From: Gnetum montanum
Taxonomy: Eukaryota; Streptophyta; Gnetopsida; Gnetales; Gnetaceae
Assembly: GCA_015680685.1 (NCBI GenBank)
Contig: MNCI01022623.1
Coordinates: forward strand, 57,503 to 121,502
DNA length: 64,000 bases
Direction: 5' to 3'
Part shown: piece after piece, positions 32,875-45,200 of the stretch
Layout: each line of letters opens with the position of its first letter
How positions within the stretch are numbered: the first letter of the stretch is position 1
Notes under the pieces: model-generated
What the model saw: only the letters and a program-made list of their open reading frames with translations
Database searches by the model: none
Told to the model about the DNA's origin: nothing
Program-made: the position numbers and the translations under genes

Positions 32875-35800
32875 ATGGCACCCAAGGTCAAAGAAAAGAA
32901 CGCTAAGTTGGCCCCAATTGACGAGATGCAGGAGAGTTTGCAGTGGATTTCACAGGCAAGAGTAGAAACTCTAGACGTTACTCCGCTTAACCGGTAAGTT
33001 GCTGTCCATTCTTTTACGCTATTGTCTTGTTTGTTGCAGTGTCGTGGTTCATATATTTTGGGTTCCTATGTTGGTCGGGTGCTAATGTCTATTTGTACGT
33101 ACTGAACTATTATTATGAAGGTTTAGGCAATAAGGAATAATGTTGTACAGAGATAATGTATAGCGTGTAGATGTAATGTAGTCAAAGTTTTTGTAATAAT
33201 TATATATCATGTTAGAGTAATACGCAATGTTTTCTTTCATCACCGTTGTCAGAGACGTACCTTGAGATGTTACAAGGGTTTAGGTGGTTTTGGCTATGCG
33301 CCTCCAATATACGCTGTAATTTTCCAGGAACTGTGCGAGCCCTAGTGTGGCGTAACAAATATTCATGTCTAGATTTTGTCTAACAGTAGTACATTTGTAT
33401 TTTATAGTATTATGTTAAAGCCTGTCTTAATCGTTTTGGACATCGTGGGTGTTCTGTGCTGCGTTCATGTCCCTGCGGCCAATGTTCCTCCCCCTCATGC
33501 TCATCTAAAGGGGGAGGCGGTGTGGTTCTAAAGAGGCACGCGGGAGTTTTTGCAATTTCTGCTTCGCAACTACAGCGTAATCGTCTAGTCGCATATACCA
33601 GGTGATGAAGCTACTGCTATTTTAGAGATGTTATTGGTTGGTTCGATGCAGAACGTCTTAGTGTTTCTGTTAGACGGCGCGATTGAAACTATGCAAGTGC
33701 AAGACTGCAAACAGAATGTCAGGGATTTAAGGCATTTAAACTGGATCTAGGAAATGCCTATGTTTAACTGTTATCACTCCTATAACACTCTGTTCGTGGC
33801 CCGTCATCCCACAACTTATTTTTAGAATCCACCTAGCACTGTGCATTACGCAGGTGGGTAAGTTTCATTTCACTTCGCAGTATTGTAACCCTAACTACTA
33901 TTTAGATGTGTATTGAGCGTAAAGAGTTGTTTGTGTTTCTGGCATAGGTTTTTTATCAATGAAAATGGTCTTATGGGCAATAATGATACATTGTCGTTTC
34001 TTCGAGAGGGCTAGAGGGGAGTTTACCTCCACCAGAAACGTGCGAGCTGTTGTCATGGAACATCTGGTGTTTGAGATCCCAGAATACCCTACCCATTATG
34101 TCGACTTCTTTTCTAGGTGCAAGAAACTCAGATGGCTGGATAGGGAGTGGACTTTGGACCCTTCCCTCACTGCTGTGGATGTATAAAGGAAAATTCCTCC
34201 GTTTCCTTTACCTTTTGGGCCTAGTAAGTTTTGTGGTAATGATGAATTAGATCAACATTTATCAATGCATGATGATGATGTGAAGTCATCTTAGTTTAAC
34301 TGTGGTTTTGCGTTAATAGTCAGGGAATCACGGGAGATTACGATCATGGCTTCCGGTTGCGAGGCCAGCAGTCTCTTCTTCCGTTATGGTGACATAAAGG
34401 AGGCACAACGTTTTCTTGGCCATAGAGCGGCCCCAATTATAGTAACCAATAACATTCGAGAAGCTAGACTGATGGACCTTTTCTTGGCCATAACCGTTGA
34501 TGCTACTATAGGTGAAATGTTGACCATAGTAAACTCCTTTAGCGAGGAAGTCAAGCATCTCTGCATACGCATACGTAATGTGTGCGTAAATTTTGACATT
34601 GATGTTCAGATGTTCGCTGATCTCTTTGGGGTCCCCTCCGATAGTTTTCCCATAGATGAAAAGTCGAAGAGGAGCTCCAAGCTCTAAAAAGAGATAGAGG
34701 AGTGGCTGGGGGTTCAGAAAGAAAGTAAGGGGATCCCCGACGATAGGATTTTGTTGGCGGTGGCCAATACCATTTACCCCCTTTTTCGGGCCTGGGCCTT
34801 CCCTAAGACACTCTCACAAGGGAGGTTCCTCACCATCAAGTAGGCCCAAATTATGTGAGAGGTTTTAGAGGAGGGGACATGATTCAATTGGGCGAGCTAT
34901 TTTGCCGAAGGCTTGCATGTTGAGATGGTTAGGCTTCGCGAGAAGCTTGAAACCCGTTTCAACATGCATTTTTCCTTCTTCATAGCTTACTTCTGGCATT
35001 TTTCCGAATTTCTGGTGGTCCAAAAGAATGGGGTCTCAGTGCAACAAGATTGCACCCAGATATCTAAACCATGGATCTCCCATATTTTTGGCACTATCCA
35101 GTCGCAAGACCCTCCTGAGGGGATCAGGGAGTCGTTGTCGGTAATGACTAGAAGTATGGCTGCACCTCAGACATGGGGCCAAGATAGTGTAGGTGGAGCA
35201 CCTCCCTCTTACACCGGTGATGTGTCGAGAGGGAAGCGTTTGGCTGCTGAGATAGTGGATTCATCAGTGCCGCGGAAAAAGCCTCATTTAAACAAGGGAT
35301 CTTCCGAGCCAGCAAGTGGTGTCGGGAAGAAGATGCAAATCAGGTTCCAACGGAGTAGTCTTCCTGGTGGTATGTGTCCAAACGTGTTAGCAGTTATGAT
35401 TTGCATAGAGACTGTAGTGTAACATTTGTTGAACAAAAGTGAAGTATTATGTTAACTAGTCATGTTGTATAACAGCGAGGGAAAAGGTTGTAAATCGGTT
35501 GACCCCTGAAATGGGGGCTATGATCTTATAATGCGGAGAAGGGGCCTTAGTCTCAGAAGAAGAGGCCCTAATTAATAAGACAAGGAGTGCACAGCCTCAT
35601 GCGCGTGAAGAGGAAATAGTTGTGGAGGATGTCGAAGTCCTTTCGGTTGGAATTAACCGAGGCAAGCGATTTGTCTCTTGGATAAAATTAATTTCTATTT
35701 TATACAGGTTATCGTAATGTCTCAGTCATACCTTTTATTCCATGTAACAGGTGACCAGAGCACACCCTTGACAGTGGTGGCGACTCAATCTTGGGGCAAA

Positions 35801-37086
35801 TTTCTTGATAAATTCACCTTTATGGAAGGCGTCGTTCAAGATATGATTGGTCGCTTAGAACAAATTGATCCTGAAGTTGGTATGCTATAATCATTATGCA
35901 GAGGTTATTTTACTATGGAATTACGCTACTTCATTATGCCTAACTGTTAGTTTCATGTTATTAGGAGCTCGCCTCATATGGGACCCGTCAGAGCCTATCG
36001 ATTTAGACAGCACCGAGCCCTCATCAGAAATGACTGTCGTGTCATACAACATTTACGATGAGATGCATAAATGTGCTTTATGCTCAACTCACTCCTTATG
36101 TGAGTGTCAGAGTGTAACCGAGGACCTATGGAAGAGATTGCACAGGTCAAAGAAGGAGAGAGTGGCTCTACGCGATGAGGTTGGGGATGTAAGATCACGG
36201 AATGAATTCTTGCAAGCCCAAGAGTTGGGAAGTGAGGACTAGAGGACGGCTGTCGTTGACTACGCCCGTTATTAGGCTATCATCAGGAACAGTGTCCAAA
36301 CTAGTTGTGAACTGGTTGAACAACGCATGTAAATGGACCTCCTTACTCAGAAGAACCAGGACTGGAAGGACTTTAGCGTGAGTATTCAAGAGTGGGGGCA
36401 GACGCAAAAGGATCATAAACAGGTCTACAAATGAGAAAGCGCTGCCTACCGTCAATATTATAGGGACTCTGCCATTGAGGCTCAATCCATTCGGCTATTT
36501 CTTGATGTTATAGGTGCTTCCAAGGCATTTGAAAAGTTCCAGGAGCAAGTGACGGTGAGTGCCTCTCCAGAAAGGGAAGTTGCTCTTCCTAGAGGTGAGA
36601 CTATCGTCCCTTCCTTCTTCCCTGAACCACCCCAATGGACTCCCGTGGAGAAGGGGAACGTCAAGGCTGGAACTAATCTAAGGGACACGGTTTGGTCTGA
36701 GCTCACCGAGGACGAAATTATGCGACGCCTGTGGATCAGCTTAGAACAAGTCCCCTTTGCTATTGATGCAGGACCATCATAGGTAAGTTGCAGTATTATT
36801 ACGTTTTTGTTATACCTAGTTTTGATAACGATGTTAATCTATGCACCACGTCTGACCACAGGAACGACCTGAGGAGATTCCTCGATAGGATGAAGCTAAC
36901 GAAGGTGGTGATGGTCCTCATGAAGAGGGTTTACAGGAAATAGAGTGTGCTAAAGGGTCTCACGAAGAGGACCGCCCTTATGAAGGAGTTCCTTGTGCAA
37001 AGGGTGGCCTCTATGAGGACGACCTCCTCGGAGTAGAAGTTGGACTAGGGGATACAGGAGACAATGGCAGTAAGGGGGATGCGTAA
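32875..37086 (+). pseudogene. Antisense multi-exon gene of element 2 (same gene as 7407-11812)
   Basis: The start AACAATGGC is an excellent plant initiation context (MAPKVKEKNAKLAPIDEM). Exons by eye: 32875-32993, 33408-33857, 33948-34223, 34320-35369, about 35476-35655, 35751-35879, 35965-36782, 36862-37086. Junctions: AACCG/GTAAGT, TTTTATAG/TATT, GGTGG/GTAAGT, GGCATAG/GTTT, CCTA/GTAAGT, TTAATAG/TCA, GGTG/GTATGT, ATAACAG/CGA, GTAACAG/GTG, GTTG/GTATGC, TTATTAG/GAG, CATAG/GTAAGT, CCACAG/GAA. Phases of the first three junctions equal those of element 1. Exon 7 keeps QDWKDFSVSIQEWGQ (element 1: QDWKAFASKVHKWGQ with one stop) and ends TEDEIMRRL; exon 8 is acidic and ends GSKGDA. Exon 2 has four stops and exon 3 a frameshift, so this copy is dead. 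Confidence 0.78.
33408..33857 (+). pseudogene. Exon 2 of the antisense gene, element 2: NIF-like HAD domain
   Basis: Exactly 450 nt, as in element 1. It reads LIVLDIVGVLCCV, then VWF, stop, RGTREFLQFLLRNYSVIV, and near the end SYNTLFVARHPTTYF, stop, NPPSTVHYAGG. The nucleophile Asp survives here (LDIV), but the second acid is Val and the DDSP site reads ARHP. The TREFLQFLL block is even closer to the NIF consensus than element 1. Confidence 0.62.
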
Positions 37087-37858
37087 TGAATTAGCCTTGG
37101 GTTTTATTGTGGTGTAATGAGACAAGAGACTATATTTCTTTCTTTTAATGTATTTGAAACAAGTTTCGGTATTAATTTTAATGTTCTTTTTGTTGTTTTG
37201 TATTCATGTAAAATGTATCGTAGGTTTTAACGTTATGATAAATTGTGATTAGTTTTAAAAGCATAGCATTAATGTGGTTACTAGTTTGCGGACTGTTAAA
37301 TTGTCTAAATGTAGAGCATAAATGACATTGCTAGTTTAAGGCCATTTTGGGCCTTGTATAGTTTAAAGCCGTTTTGGGCCCCTTTTTTTTAGTAGTTTAA
37401 GGTGCCAAGCGTAAACAAATTTTTGGTACATAATGTAAAGTAAATTCAAGTATAGAGCATAAACGACATTGCTAGTTTAAGGCCGTTTCGAGCCTTGGAT
37501 AGTTTAAGGTATGAAGAGTAAGCGTAAATTGGATTCTGGTATAAAGCACGAATGAAATTTGCATTCCAAGCATAAATGGGATTTATATACAAAGAGTAAA
37601 TGAAATTGCTAGATTAAGGCCGTTTCGGGCTGTAGCTGATTCGAGTGCCACGTGTAAATGAAGTCGCTAGTTTAGGGCCATTTTGGGCCTTTGCGTAGTA
37701 GGAGTAAGAAAATAGAAACATAAAGCTAAACACAAAGATAAACATGAGCGTAATGAGATAGACTAGTGGAAAGTGTAAGCACATGCGTTAACATAAGAAG
37801 TATAGGTGGTAAGCGTAAATAGAATGGATAATGAGACCGTACTAGTTAGGCAACATTG
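37087..37858. repeat. Word-repeat spacer between antisense gene and gag-pro, element 2
   Basis: A T-rich stretch (37090-37240) fits a plant 3' UTR of the antisense gene. Then GCTAGTTTAAGGCCRTTTYG followed by GGCC recurs about five times between 37.26 and 37.70 kb, mixed with AGCGTAAATG words. It is the counterpart of 6.9-7.1 kb in element 1, read on the other strand. No gene. Confidence 0.7.
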
Positions 37859-40800
37859 CTAACTCTGTAACTGTTTCTTAATTGCTTTGATTTTCAGCGA
37901 TGCGTAAGGATGAAGAGATTTATTACCCTCCCCTTTTGCATCACAATCTTCCTCTGGGAATGGTAGTTCAGCCCAAGTCAGACCATCATCAGCCACTGTT
38001 TCAGCTCGCTCAGGTACTTGGACAGGGGATGGATTCTCAGGTATTTCGATCTCTGACCCTTGTTCTGTCTCTATGTTATTAACGGCTTGAGGGGTTATTT
38101 CATCACCATGGATAACCACTTCTCCTCCTGCGTAAGGCAGATGGATTTCCTGATGAATGGGTGATGAAATTGCTCTCAGTTGGGCTAACCAAGACCTCCC
38201 AAGAATCAAATTGAATCCAGGCATTTCCTCGATCACGATAAACGTAGTGTCTATGGGGAACTGGTCTCCTGCCACAAAGTTAATATGGACGGTCCCTTTG
38301 ACCTTCACCCGTGTCCCGTTGAACGACTTTAGACATGACATTGTTGTAGGACTAATCTGATCGATCAGGCCTAATTTATCCACTACGGGATAAGGGATGA
38401 CATTAGTGGTTGCTCCATCATCTACATGTACTCTCTGAATTCGATGTTGGCTGACCTGGATGGTGATGAACATGGGTGTCGTTGTCACTTGATCCTCAAC
38501 ATCATCCTTAATGGATTCGTCATGAAAGGTCAATGGGGTGGGATCTATTTTTTTAGCGGCGGGGGGAAGCATGATAGAGTGAATTGCTTCATCGTCTGCT
38601 AGCAGGCTTTCATCCACAGGTATGGATGTTAGCATGCGAACCATAGCCTCACGATGTATCTACGATATCATAAGCAAATCATAAAGGCTCAATGTTGTGT
38701 TTTTTTGTTTTAGAGCTTGTTTGACTTGTGCCAGCACATCAAAGAGATCTTGCCTTCGATTGGGTTATTTGTCACCCTTTTCCTCTTCCATTCACCCTAA
38801 GAGGAAAATTTCGTGGGGGGAGTGAGATTTGGCCGAGGGATACACTTCCTTTGTCTTGGGGGAGATAATTGTTTTCGTGTAATCTCTTTGTTCTTGACAA
38901 GTGGGGCTAAAGGTGTAGAAGTGAGGGGTTTAGGTTTGGGTAACCCCAGCGTAAAAGGGCCCTTGGCCGCATCAACAATGATAGTGGGAGGATTTGACTT
39001 AGAAGATTGCCCCTGCGTAGGAGGGATGGTTGATAGTTTTGGCACTTTGATGACTAAGGGTGCCTTGGGTGTAGGCGTGGGCTGGGCCGTGGCTTTAATG
39101 ACTGAGGGCTGGCAGGAAGCATTCTGAGACGAAGTTCGAAGGATGAAAGGATGCCTTGGAGTGCCACTCGTTGATGCTGACAGACCTGTTGCTTGGGTTG
39201 AGTGAGGTTGCATTCGTAACACAAAAGGATGCCTCGGTTGCGCCTGATTATCACCCTCTGCTCCTACCATGTTGATTGTGTACCTTGCATTGTTTGCATT
39301 CAACAGATCTTGGTACACATGCATGGCTTGGTTTTCTGGGCGTGTCGGGTTACTGCTATCTAAGATCAAGTCACCTTGATCTATCAGATGTTGGATGTCA
39401 TCCTTCAATGCCCAATAGTAGTCCGTGTCATGGCCGCACAATTAATGGTAGTCACAGAATCGGTCTAGCTTAAAGTTCTTGGGCACCGGCGGTTCATTAG
39501 GTTGGGCTAAGGAGGGATTCTTGAGTAGCTTGCAGTGGTGCCTATGGCATTTCAGAGCTTCCTCAGACACCGCTTTGTGTCGGATGTGGCCGATTCCCAA
39601 TAATTGCTTCAGGAGTTCTGAAGGCTTCACAGGAAGGGTTGCGTAATTTGAATGATCTTTACGCTCAAATTTTAGCCTTTATTGTGGGGATGCTTTGGGG
39701 GTGGAAGAAGCCTCTTGATTGGTGCCATTTGAGCTAGTTGTCGACTCGGTTGGCTCCGTAGTTATTTTCTTGTTATTGTCATTTTTCTTCTTGGCCCCTT
39801 CAGCAACCGCCGCCACTGTCGTCGTCGTGACTTTGCCTTTGTCCTTACCTTTGCTATGGGAATTTTTGTAGGCCACATATGCCAGATATTTACTAGCCTC
39901 CACCACATCTTGGATGCTCTTAGTCTGAGCAAAGGCTTGGCTGAGGGAACAGGGGGTGAGGTAATACAGCTTAGACTTGATAAAATCATTGACTACTCCC
40001 TTGAAGATTACCAGTAGATGAGCCTCCACGATGGGTTCACAGATTTCGTTCAAGTTGGTGCTCCATCACTGTATGAACTTTTGGATTGACTCGAGCAGGT
40101 CTTGCTTAACCCCCATGAGCTGGTCCAGTGTGACTTCTAGCTTCAGGTTGTATTTGAAGCGGGTCACAAATTGGGTTAACAGCTCTTCCATAGTTGAAAT
40201 GGAAGCACGTGGAAGTGCTCGATACCAATCCAAAGCTTTACCCGTTAAGGACATGGAAAAGAAATGGATTATAGTATGCGGCCATGGTTGTAGCAATAAG
40301 GACTTTGACCTGAAAGTGATGAGGTGGGCGTTGGGATCACCTTTCCCATTGTGTTTTGTGAAATGGGGAAGGGGCATCCCGGGTGGCAACGACAGAACTG
40401 GGACTGCTAGGCTAATAGGATAGTCATGGTAGAAATCCATGACTTGTACTATGTTAGAGCCAGTAGCCTTGAGATGCTTGACTTCTTCTGTAAGGGTCTA
40501 GATGAGCTGGAAGGCTTGATCCAGACCCGTAGACGACGATGTCATCCGTGGAGCGGAAGGGGGAGCCACATTGGGTGGCAGCATAGAGGCCACAGCTTGG
40601 CCGATAGTTGGTGCCATCGGAATAGTCCCTGCAGGCAGTGTTGCTTGCAGCATCCACCATTTGGTGGTTGGTACAGATGGGGGAACCACCATCAGCTACG
40701 CTCTTGGGTACGCTATTTGTATAGTTGGGGGCACGGGCAGTGGTCCTGCAATTGGGTTTAGCACTTGCAGGATGCGACTTTGAAGATGGGGATGGTGGTG

Positions 40801-41574
40801 CATTTGCACAGGATGTGCAACAAGAGATAGGTTGGGAGCCCACCATGCTATGGTGGTAGGCTTTATCATGTGAATTGGGAGTGTGGTCGGTGTTGCAAGT
40901 ATCGCATGCACATGCAGTGGCACAGGCACAAGCACACGATGAGGCAAGTTAGGTAATCGTGCCTACTGAGGAATGATCTGTGATGGACCTTCACTTGAGA
41001 AGGTAGTCGGAGAGAGAAAATGTAAACGTGGTGAACGTGGGAATCGATCGGTGTTAGATAACGTCAAAGGTGTAGTGACCATGAACAATGGATTTACACG
41101 AGACATTGTGGAGGGAGGGGCCATGGTGAAATCGGCATGACTGCCTCCTTTAGAGTGAGATTCTAGATCGTCTTGTCCGTTGTGAAGCATTTCATTACAA
41201 AACAAGGCCTTTAGTTCTTTTGGTGATGTCTGTGCCATTAACATTTGATCTAGAATCCACCTTTGTTGATGTTTCAAGGGTATGAAAGTAGTAGGCGTAG
41301 GAATGAGTTCCTTCCCATTGCAGTACATGAGCTCGTACTCTTGTTTTTCCTCGAGCTCTTGTGGGTACATAGGCATGTTTGCCGCTAACTTAGCACAAAG
41401 GAAATTGTAGCTTTCCCTACACTGAGCCTATCCCTCAGGCTCCTTGTTTTGTAACCTGAGGGAGTGGCGTGGTCGCCTCGGACTAAGTGGTTGCTCGACC
41501 ATGGGAGGCGTGACCTGCATGGTCCAAGGGTTCTCAAGGCTAGTGGTGTCAATGGCAGTAGTTGATGTAGTCAT
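37859..41574 (-). pseudogene. gag-pro: gag-pro of element 2
   Basis: Start at the ATG ending at 41574 (MTTSTTAIDTTSLENPW), then PRRPRHSLRLQ as in element 1 (GPRRSLRLQ). The gag core near 40.1-40.4 kb reads HNGKGDPNAHLITF and MSLTGKALDWYRALP. A gag C-terminal part (ICEPIVEAHLLVIFKGVVND) follows at 40.0 kb, then the knuckle-like FCDYH...CGHDTDYYW near 39.4 kb and a Pro-rich linker with RHPFVLRM / RHPFILRT units. The protease (38644-37859) has VHVDDGATTNVIP and FNLILGRSWLAQLR and ends AIKKQLQS, stop. A stop after FIQ (CGA to TGA) lies where element 1 has a stop one codon earlier. The relation to the antisense gene is tail-to-tail across the word spacer. Confidence 0.88.
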
Positions 41575-41832
41575 TTTTTTACACGATTTGGAGATAGCGA
41601 TGATAAAAGTAGAGATCGAAAGGAAAAAAGGGCAAACTAAGATAATAATCGGGGCTTTTATCTTGTAGGACTCCAAAGGAATCGTCGAAGCAACGGATCT
41701 GCACCACTCAATTTCGTAAACAACCTCGGAGGTATTACGTTTACGTTGATTGCCAATGGGTATAGAAAGCTTACAAGACTACCCATAAAATATGGATCAG
41801 ATATGAAGGTCCTCCTTCTAACGCTAGAAAAC
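41575..41832 (-). other. Leader and primer-binding-like site of element 2
   Basis: On the - strand GTTTTCTAGCGTTAGAAGGA follows the LTR end TTACA (site about 41832-41809). The core CTAGCGTTAGAAGGAGGACC aligns with GGCGCTAGAAGGAGGGCC of element 1. The rest of the leader has no gene. Confidence 0.65.
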
Positions 41833-43159
41833 TGTAATGACGGAAAACATTGGTCACTGGAAATATCGAATGAAAGTTTGTGTATATAGTTCTAACCCCG
41901 GATCTGTGCGAGGACTGTGCTGGAGAGAAAAATGAATCTGAGGTGCCTTGAATGGTCTTGTCGATTAGACAGGAACTTATTTAATTAGTAAAAGGTTTGA
42001 TAGTGATTTGATGGCAAAATGGAGATTCTTTATAAAGCGATGCAAATGTTGATAATCCCGAAAGAAATTGAAGACGATGCAAACGATTTAGATGAGATTG
42101 CCAAATCCTTCTAACTAGGATGCAAGAGATCAGATTTGGTAGAGAACATGATCACAAGATCTGGGATCTAATTTATGAAAAAAAATATGTTTGATACAAC
42201 GATTTTAGGTAGGCTTCGGTTTGGACGAAGCATATGCCAGTAACAAGAAAGTTATGTAAAGATGAAACAAGCGAGGATCAATCTACCTCGATTTGGCCAA
42301 TCTGGGCACAAGGAAGTCAAACCCGTGGGAGAATATCTGGTAGCCGATTGTTTCTGATCAAGAATTCTTGTCAATCACCTCCAACGTTCTTACGATCATT
42401 GATTCTCTTTTGCTCCTTTGCCAACCTTGAAAGAAAAATTTTGCTAACTCGGCAAGAAAAAGTTTTGCCAACCCCCTTTTCCTTCGTCAATTGAAGCATT
42501 TATAAGGTTAGGGTCAAGAGGAAAATGTGATTTAAATGACACGTGTCCTGAACCTTCAAGATGTCGTTGACTTGATGTGGTGGTTGCTGAAGCTTACGAC
42601 GCCACACTGCCTTACCCACTAAAGCGTAATGCATCGTAAACTCGGAATTTGGCAACAGGGGTTATGCAACGACATGCTGGAGAGTGTATCGCATCATGCA
42701 GACTGCTGCTACTTGTATTAAGGAACCATTGCCCATGCTTATGCTGCGCTGCGCTAGATTACGCTTCACAGCGTAGTCCAATGTAAAATAGTGAAATTGT
42801 AAAGAAAAATAAAGTGTTTGTTGAAGCCTTGTACATTTGTCGTCCCTGATGTTTGCGGTGTACTTTTTCCTGACATTACATTGCATAATGCAATGTTACG
42901 CTATGCAACGTAATGCAGCGTAATTTGCCAAAAGTTAAGATTTTCGAAACAAATAACTTGCAAAGTTGGAAGTTTTGCCGCTGTGCATCCATCGCTTCGC
43001 TCTGTCTTTTGGAATTTGCTTGTACTATGCTATGCAACGTGGCGGGATAGACTTTCAACTAAAAAGGAACTTGTTGCGCTACACTTTGTTGCGACCCTTT
43101 GTCTGGATCACTAGCCTTTTGCTGAACCGCCAAGGCCTCGAAATTTTCATGGTGTTTCA
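41833..43159 (-). repeat. 5' LTR of element 2
   Basis: Pairs with 26020-27306. It contains the odd-centred palindrome ACATTGCATAATGCAATGT at 42878-42896 within a cluster of GCATAATGC / GCAGCGTAAT words. A TATA box (TATAAATG) lies at 42497-42504 on the - strand. Confidence 0.93.
42497..42504 (-). promoter_or_regulatory. TATA box of the 5' LTR, element 2
   Basis: TATAAATG on the - strand, kept in both LTRs. Confidence 0.55.
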
Positions 43160-43164
43160 GGTGG
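43160..43164. repeat. Right target-site duplication of element 2 (GGTGG)
   Basis: Identical to 26015-26019. Confidence 0.92.
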
Positions 43165-45200
43165 CTTTTGAGCTTCCCCCTTTCTTCCATGTTAGGGATG
43201 GTGAGCTCAAAATGGAAGATTGGGGGTGTAGCTTTTTAGCCATTATGAGTCACTTTTACAACATTTGAGGGCTCTAGAAGGTGTAAAACTAGTCTTAGGA
43301 TTTATGTAGGATTGGAGGGTGTCTACTTCAAGTGTCCAGGGGCTATTTTTGAGTTACTCCAAAGTTTCCCCCTACTTCCACACTAGCCAATGTGGAAGAA
43401 CTAAGGGGCTCTACTTTTTGCTATTTTTTGGTATTTTTGACCATGCATGTGGGTTTCTAAGGTTGCTAGTATCGACTATTGTTGCCTAATGTCAAAATTT
43501 GGTCATTTCAGGGGTTATTAGATGGTTTTTATTTCCCCCTTTCTTCCATGCTAGGGTTCTCATGCTTAGTGTGGAAGATTAGGGGGAAAATATTTTTAGC
43601 TATTTATGGTAAATTTTGGATAGTTTGAGGGTTTTAGGATGGACAAACAGGGTCTTAGGACACATAGAAAGGACTTTTTGGCATCTATTTAAGGTATTCA
43701 AGTGCTATTTTGGAGTCCCCCTAAAGTTCCCCCCTTTTTTCCATGCTAGCCAGCATGGAAGAGGTGGTTCGTAGCAAGCAAGAACTAGGGGAATCTGCAT
43801 TTTGCTAATTTTCCTCAATTTTGGCTATACACGTGTGTCCATAGGATTGCTATTAATGTTGGGAGTTGAAATTTGATCACTTTGATGGCTTTGAGAATAT
43901 TTCTAGGGTCCCCCTCCATCCACACTAGGGCTAGGATGCTCACCATGGATGGGGTTCTCTTCAGTGTGGGGAACCTAAGGGGGAAAGTTTTGATCATTTC
44001 AAGTGGCTTTCACAAGGATTGGGTTGCTTTTGGAAGTTAGAATGCATGAAAACTTCAACAATTTTGGCTTTCCCCTTTTATCCACACCGAGACTACAATG
44101 CTTACCATGGATGAAGTCCTACCTAGTATGGAAGAACCTTGGGGAACTGATTTTTTTTGATTTTTTTGCAATCTAGTTGCTTCTGAAGAGGCTATCTAGG
44201 TTTTGGTGTTAGTGCAAGGTAATTTAATGTTGTTTTCTTGCTTTTGGGATCCCCAACTGATCTTATTAGCTCCATCCATCTTGTTTTCATGTTGGGCTGT
44301 GTGGAAGATGTCTCTCCTAGTGTGAAAGAATCAAGAAAGTTAGATCTAGGCTAGTTCAACAGCTAATCAATCATGAATGTTAGCCTTTGGGGTTGCCAAT
44401 GTCGACGGTTGATGCTTGGTGTTAAGATCTAGTAGTTTAGAGGCTCCTAAGTGCCTCATTAAATCTCCCCTTCTTCTTCCATGTTGGGCATGATGGGCCT
44501 AATGTGGATGAGAGGGGGATGATAGTTTGGTGTCATTTTGACCATTTTTGAGGTCTTTGGATGCTCTAGAGGATTCCAAAAAGGTCTAGGAATCACCAAG
44601 GTAGGTTATCTGGCTGTTTTGGGTCATAACTTAGGTTTTCTTGCATACCACAAAGGTTTCCACATTGGATCCACATTGGGAAGCATGGAGAAGAGATTCA
44701 CCAATGTGGAACAAGCTATGGAAGGAGAATTAAGTTATTGTAAGGTCAATTTAGACTACCAGAGATTGTCCGAGAGTACTAGGCTTTGAGAAATGGCTAC
44801 TAGGAAATAAATTTGGGCAATTTTGGTCTTCCCCCCATCCATCCATGCTTGGAATGAGATGATCAACATGGATGAAGCCTCCCTTAGCATGGAACTACCA
44901 AGGTTTTGACCATGTTTGACTAGGTTTGGTGAGGTTCCAGTGCTTTTGGGGGTGCTTGGAGGGGTTCTAGGCCATGTGGGCCTACTTCGAGGATCAAACT
45001 TGGGCTAGATAAGTATTGGGAGATAGGAATGGATGTTACACCTCTTACTCCATGTTGGGTAGTGTTACCCTAGTGTGGAAACCCAAGTTGTCCAATTTTC
45101 GTAAGGCCTAACCCCTTTTTGGGAGCTTGGGGTTGGAAAAGGTAGGTTTTAGTTGTTAAAATGGCTAAAAGGTTATGTTTTAGTGGCTTTAGGTAGTGGA
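43165..45200. repeat. Satellite block 2, period about 185 bp
   Basis: Continuation of block 1 after element 2. Cores (TTCCATGCTAGG and relatives) lie near 43185, 43376, 43544, 43739, 43918, 44080, 44285, 44477, 44658, 44840 and 45048. Units keep the palindrome, e.g. CCATGCTAGCCAGCATGG at 43741. No gene; the short open frame at 44538-44789 runs across units. Confidence 0.85.

Larger units (their letters stand above)
26020..43159 (-). mobile_element. Element 2: nearly complete 17.14-kb Ty3/gypsy (Tat/Ogre-like) retrotransposon, - strand
   Basis: On its own strand the order is 5' LTR (43159-41833), primer-like site, gag-pro, word repeat, antisense gene (on the window + strand, 32875-37086), RT, RNase H, integrase, word repeat, polypurine tract, 3' LTR (27306-26020). 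Ends are fixed by LTR similarity, TG...CA termini and a perfect 5-bp duplication. The architecture equals that of element 1, but nucleotide similarity is largely confined to gag, pol, LTR tips and the polypurine tract, so these are two distant members of one lineage. The copy is dead: each frame has stops. Confidence 0.93.

Noticed and set aside
37900-41676. Several + strand open frames over element 2 gag-pro
   Set aside because: They mirror the - strand gag-pro frame and show no protein pattern of their own.
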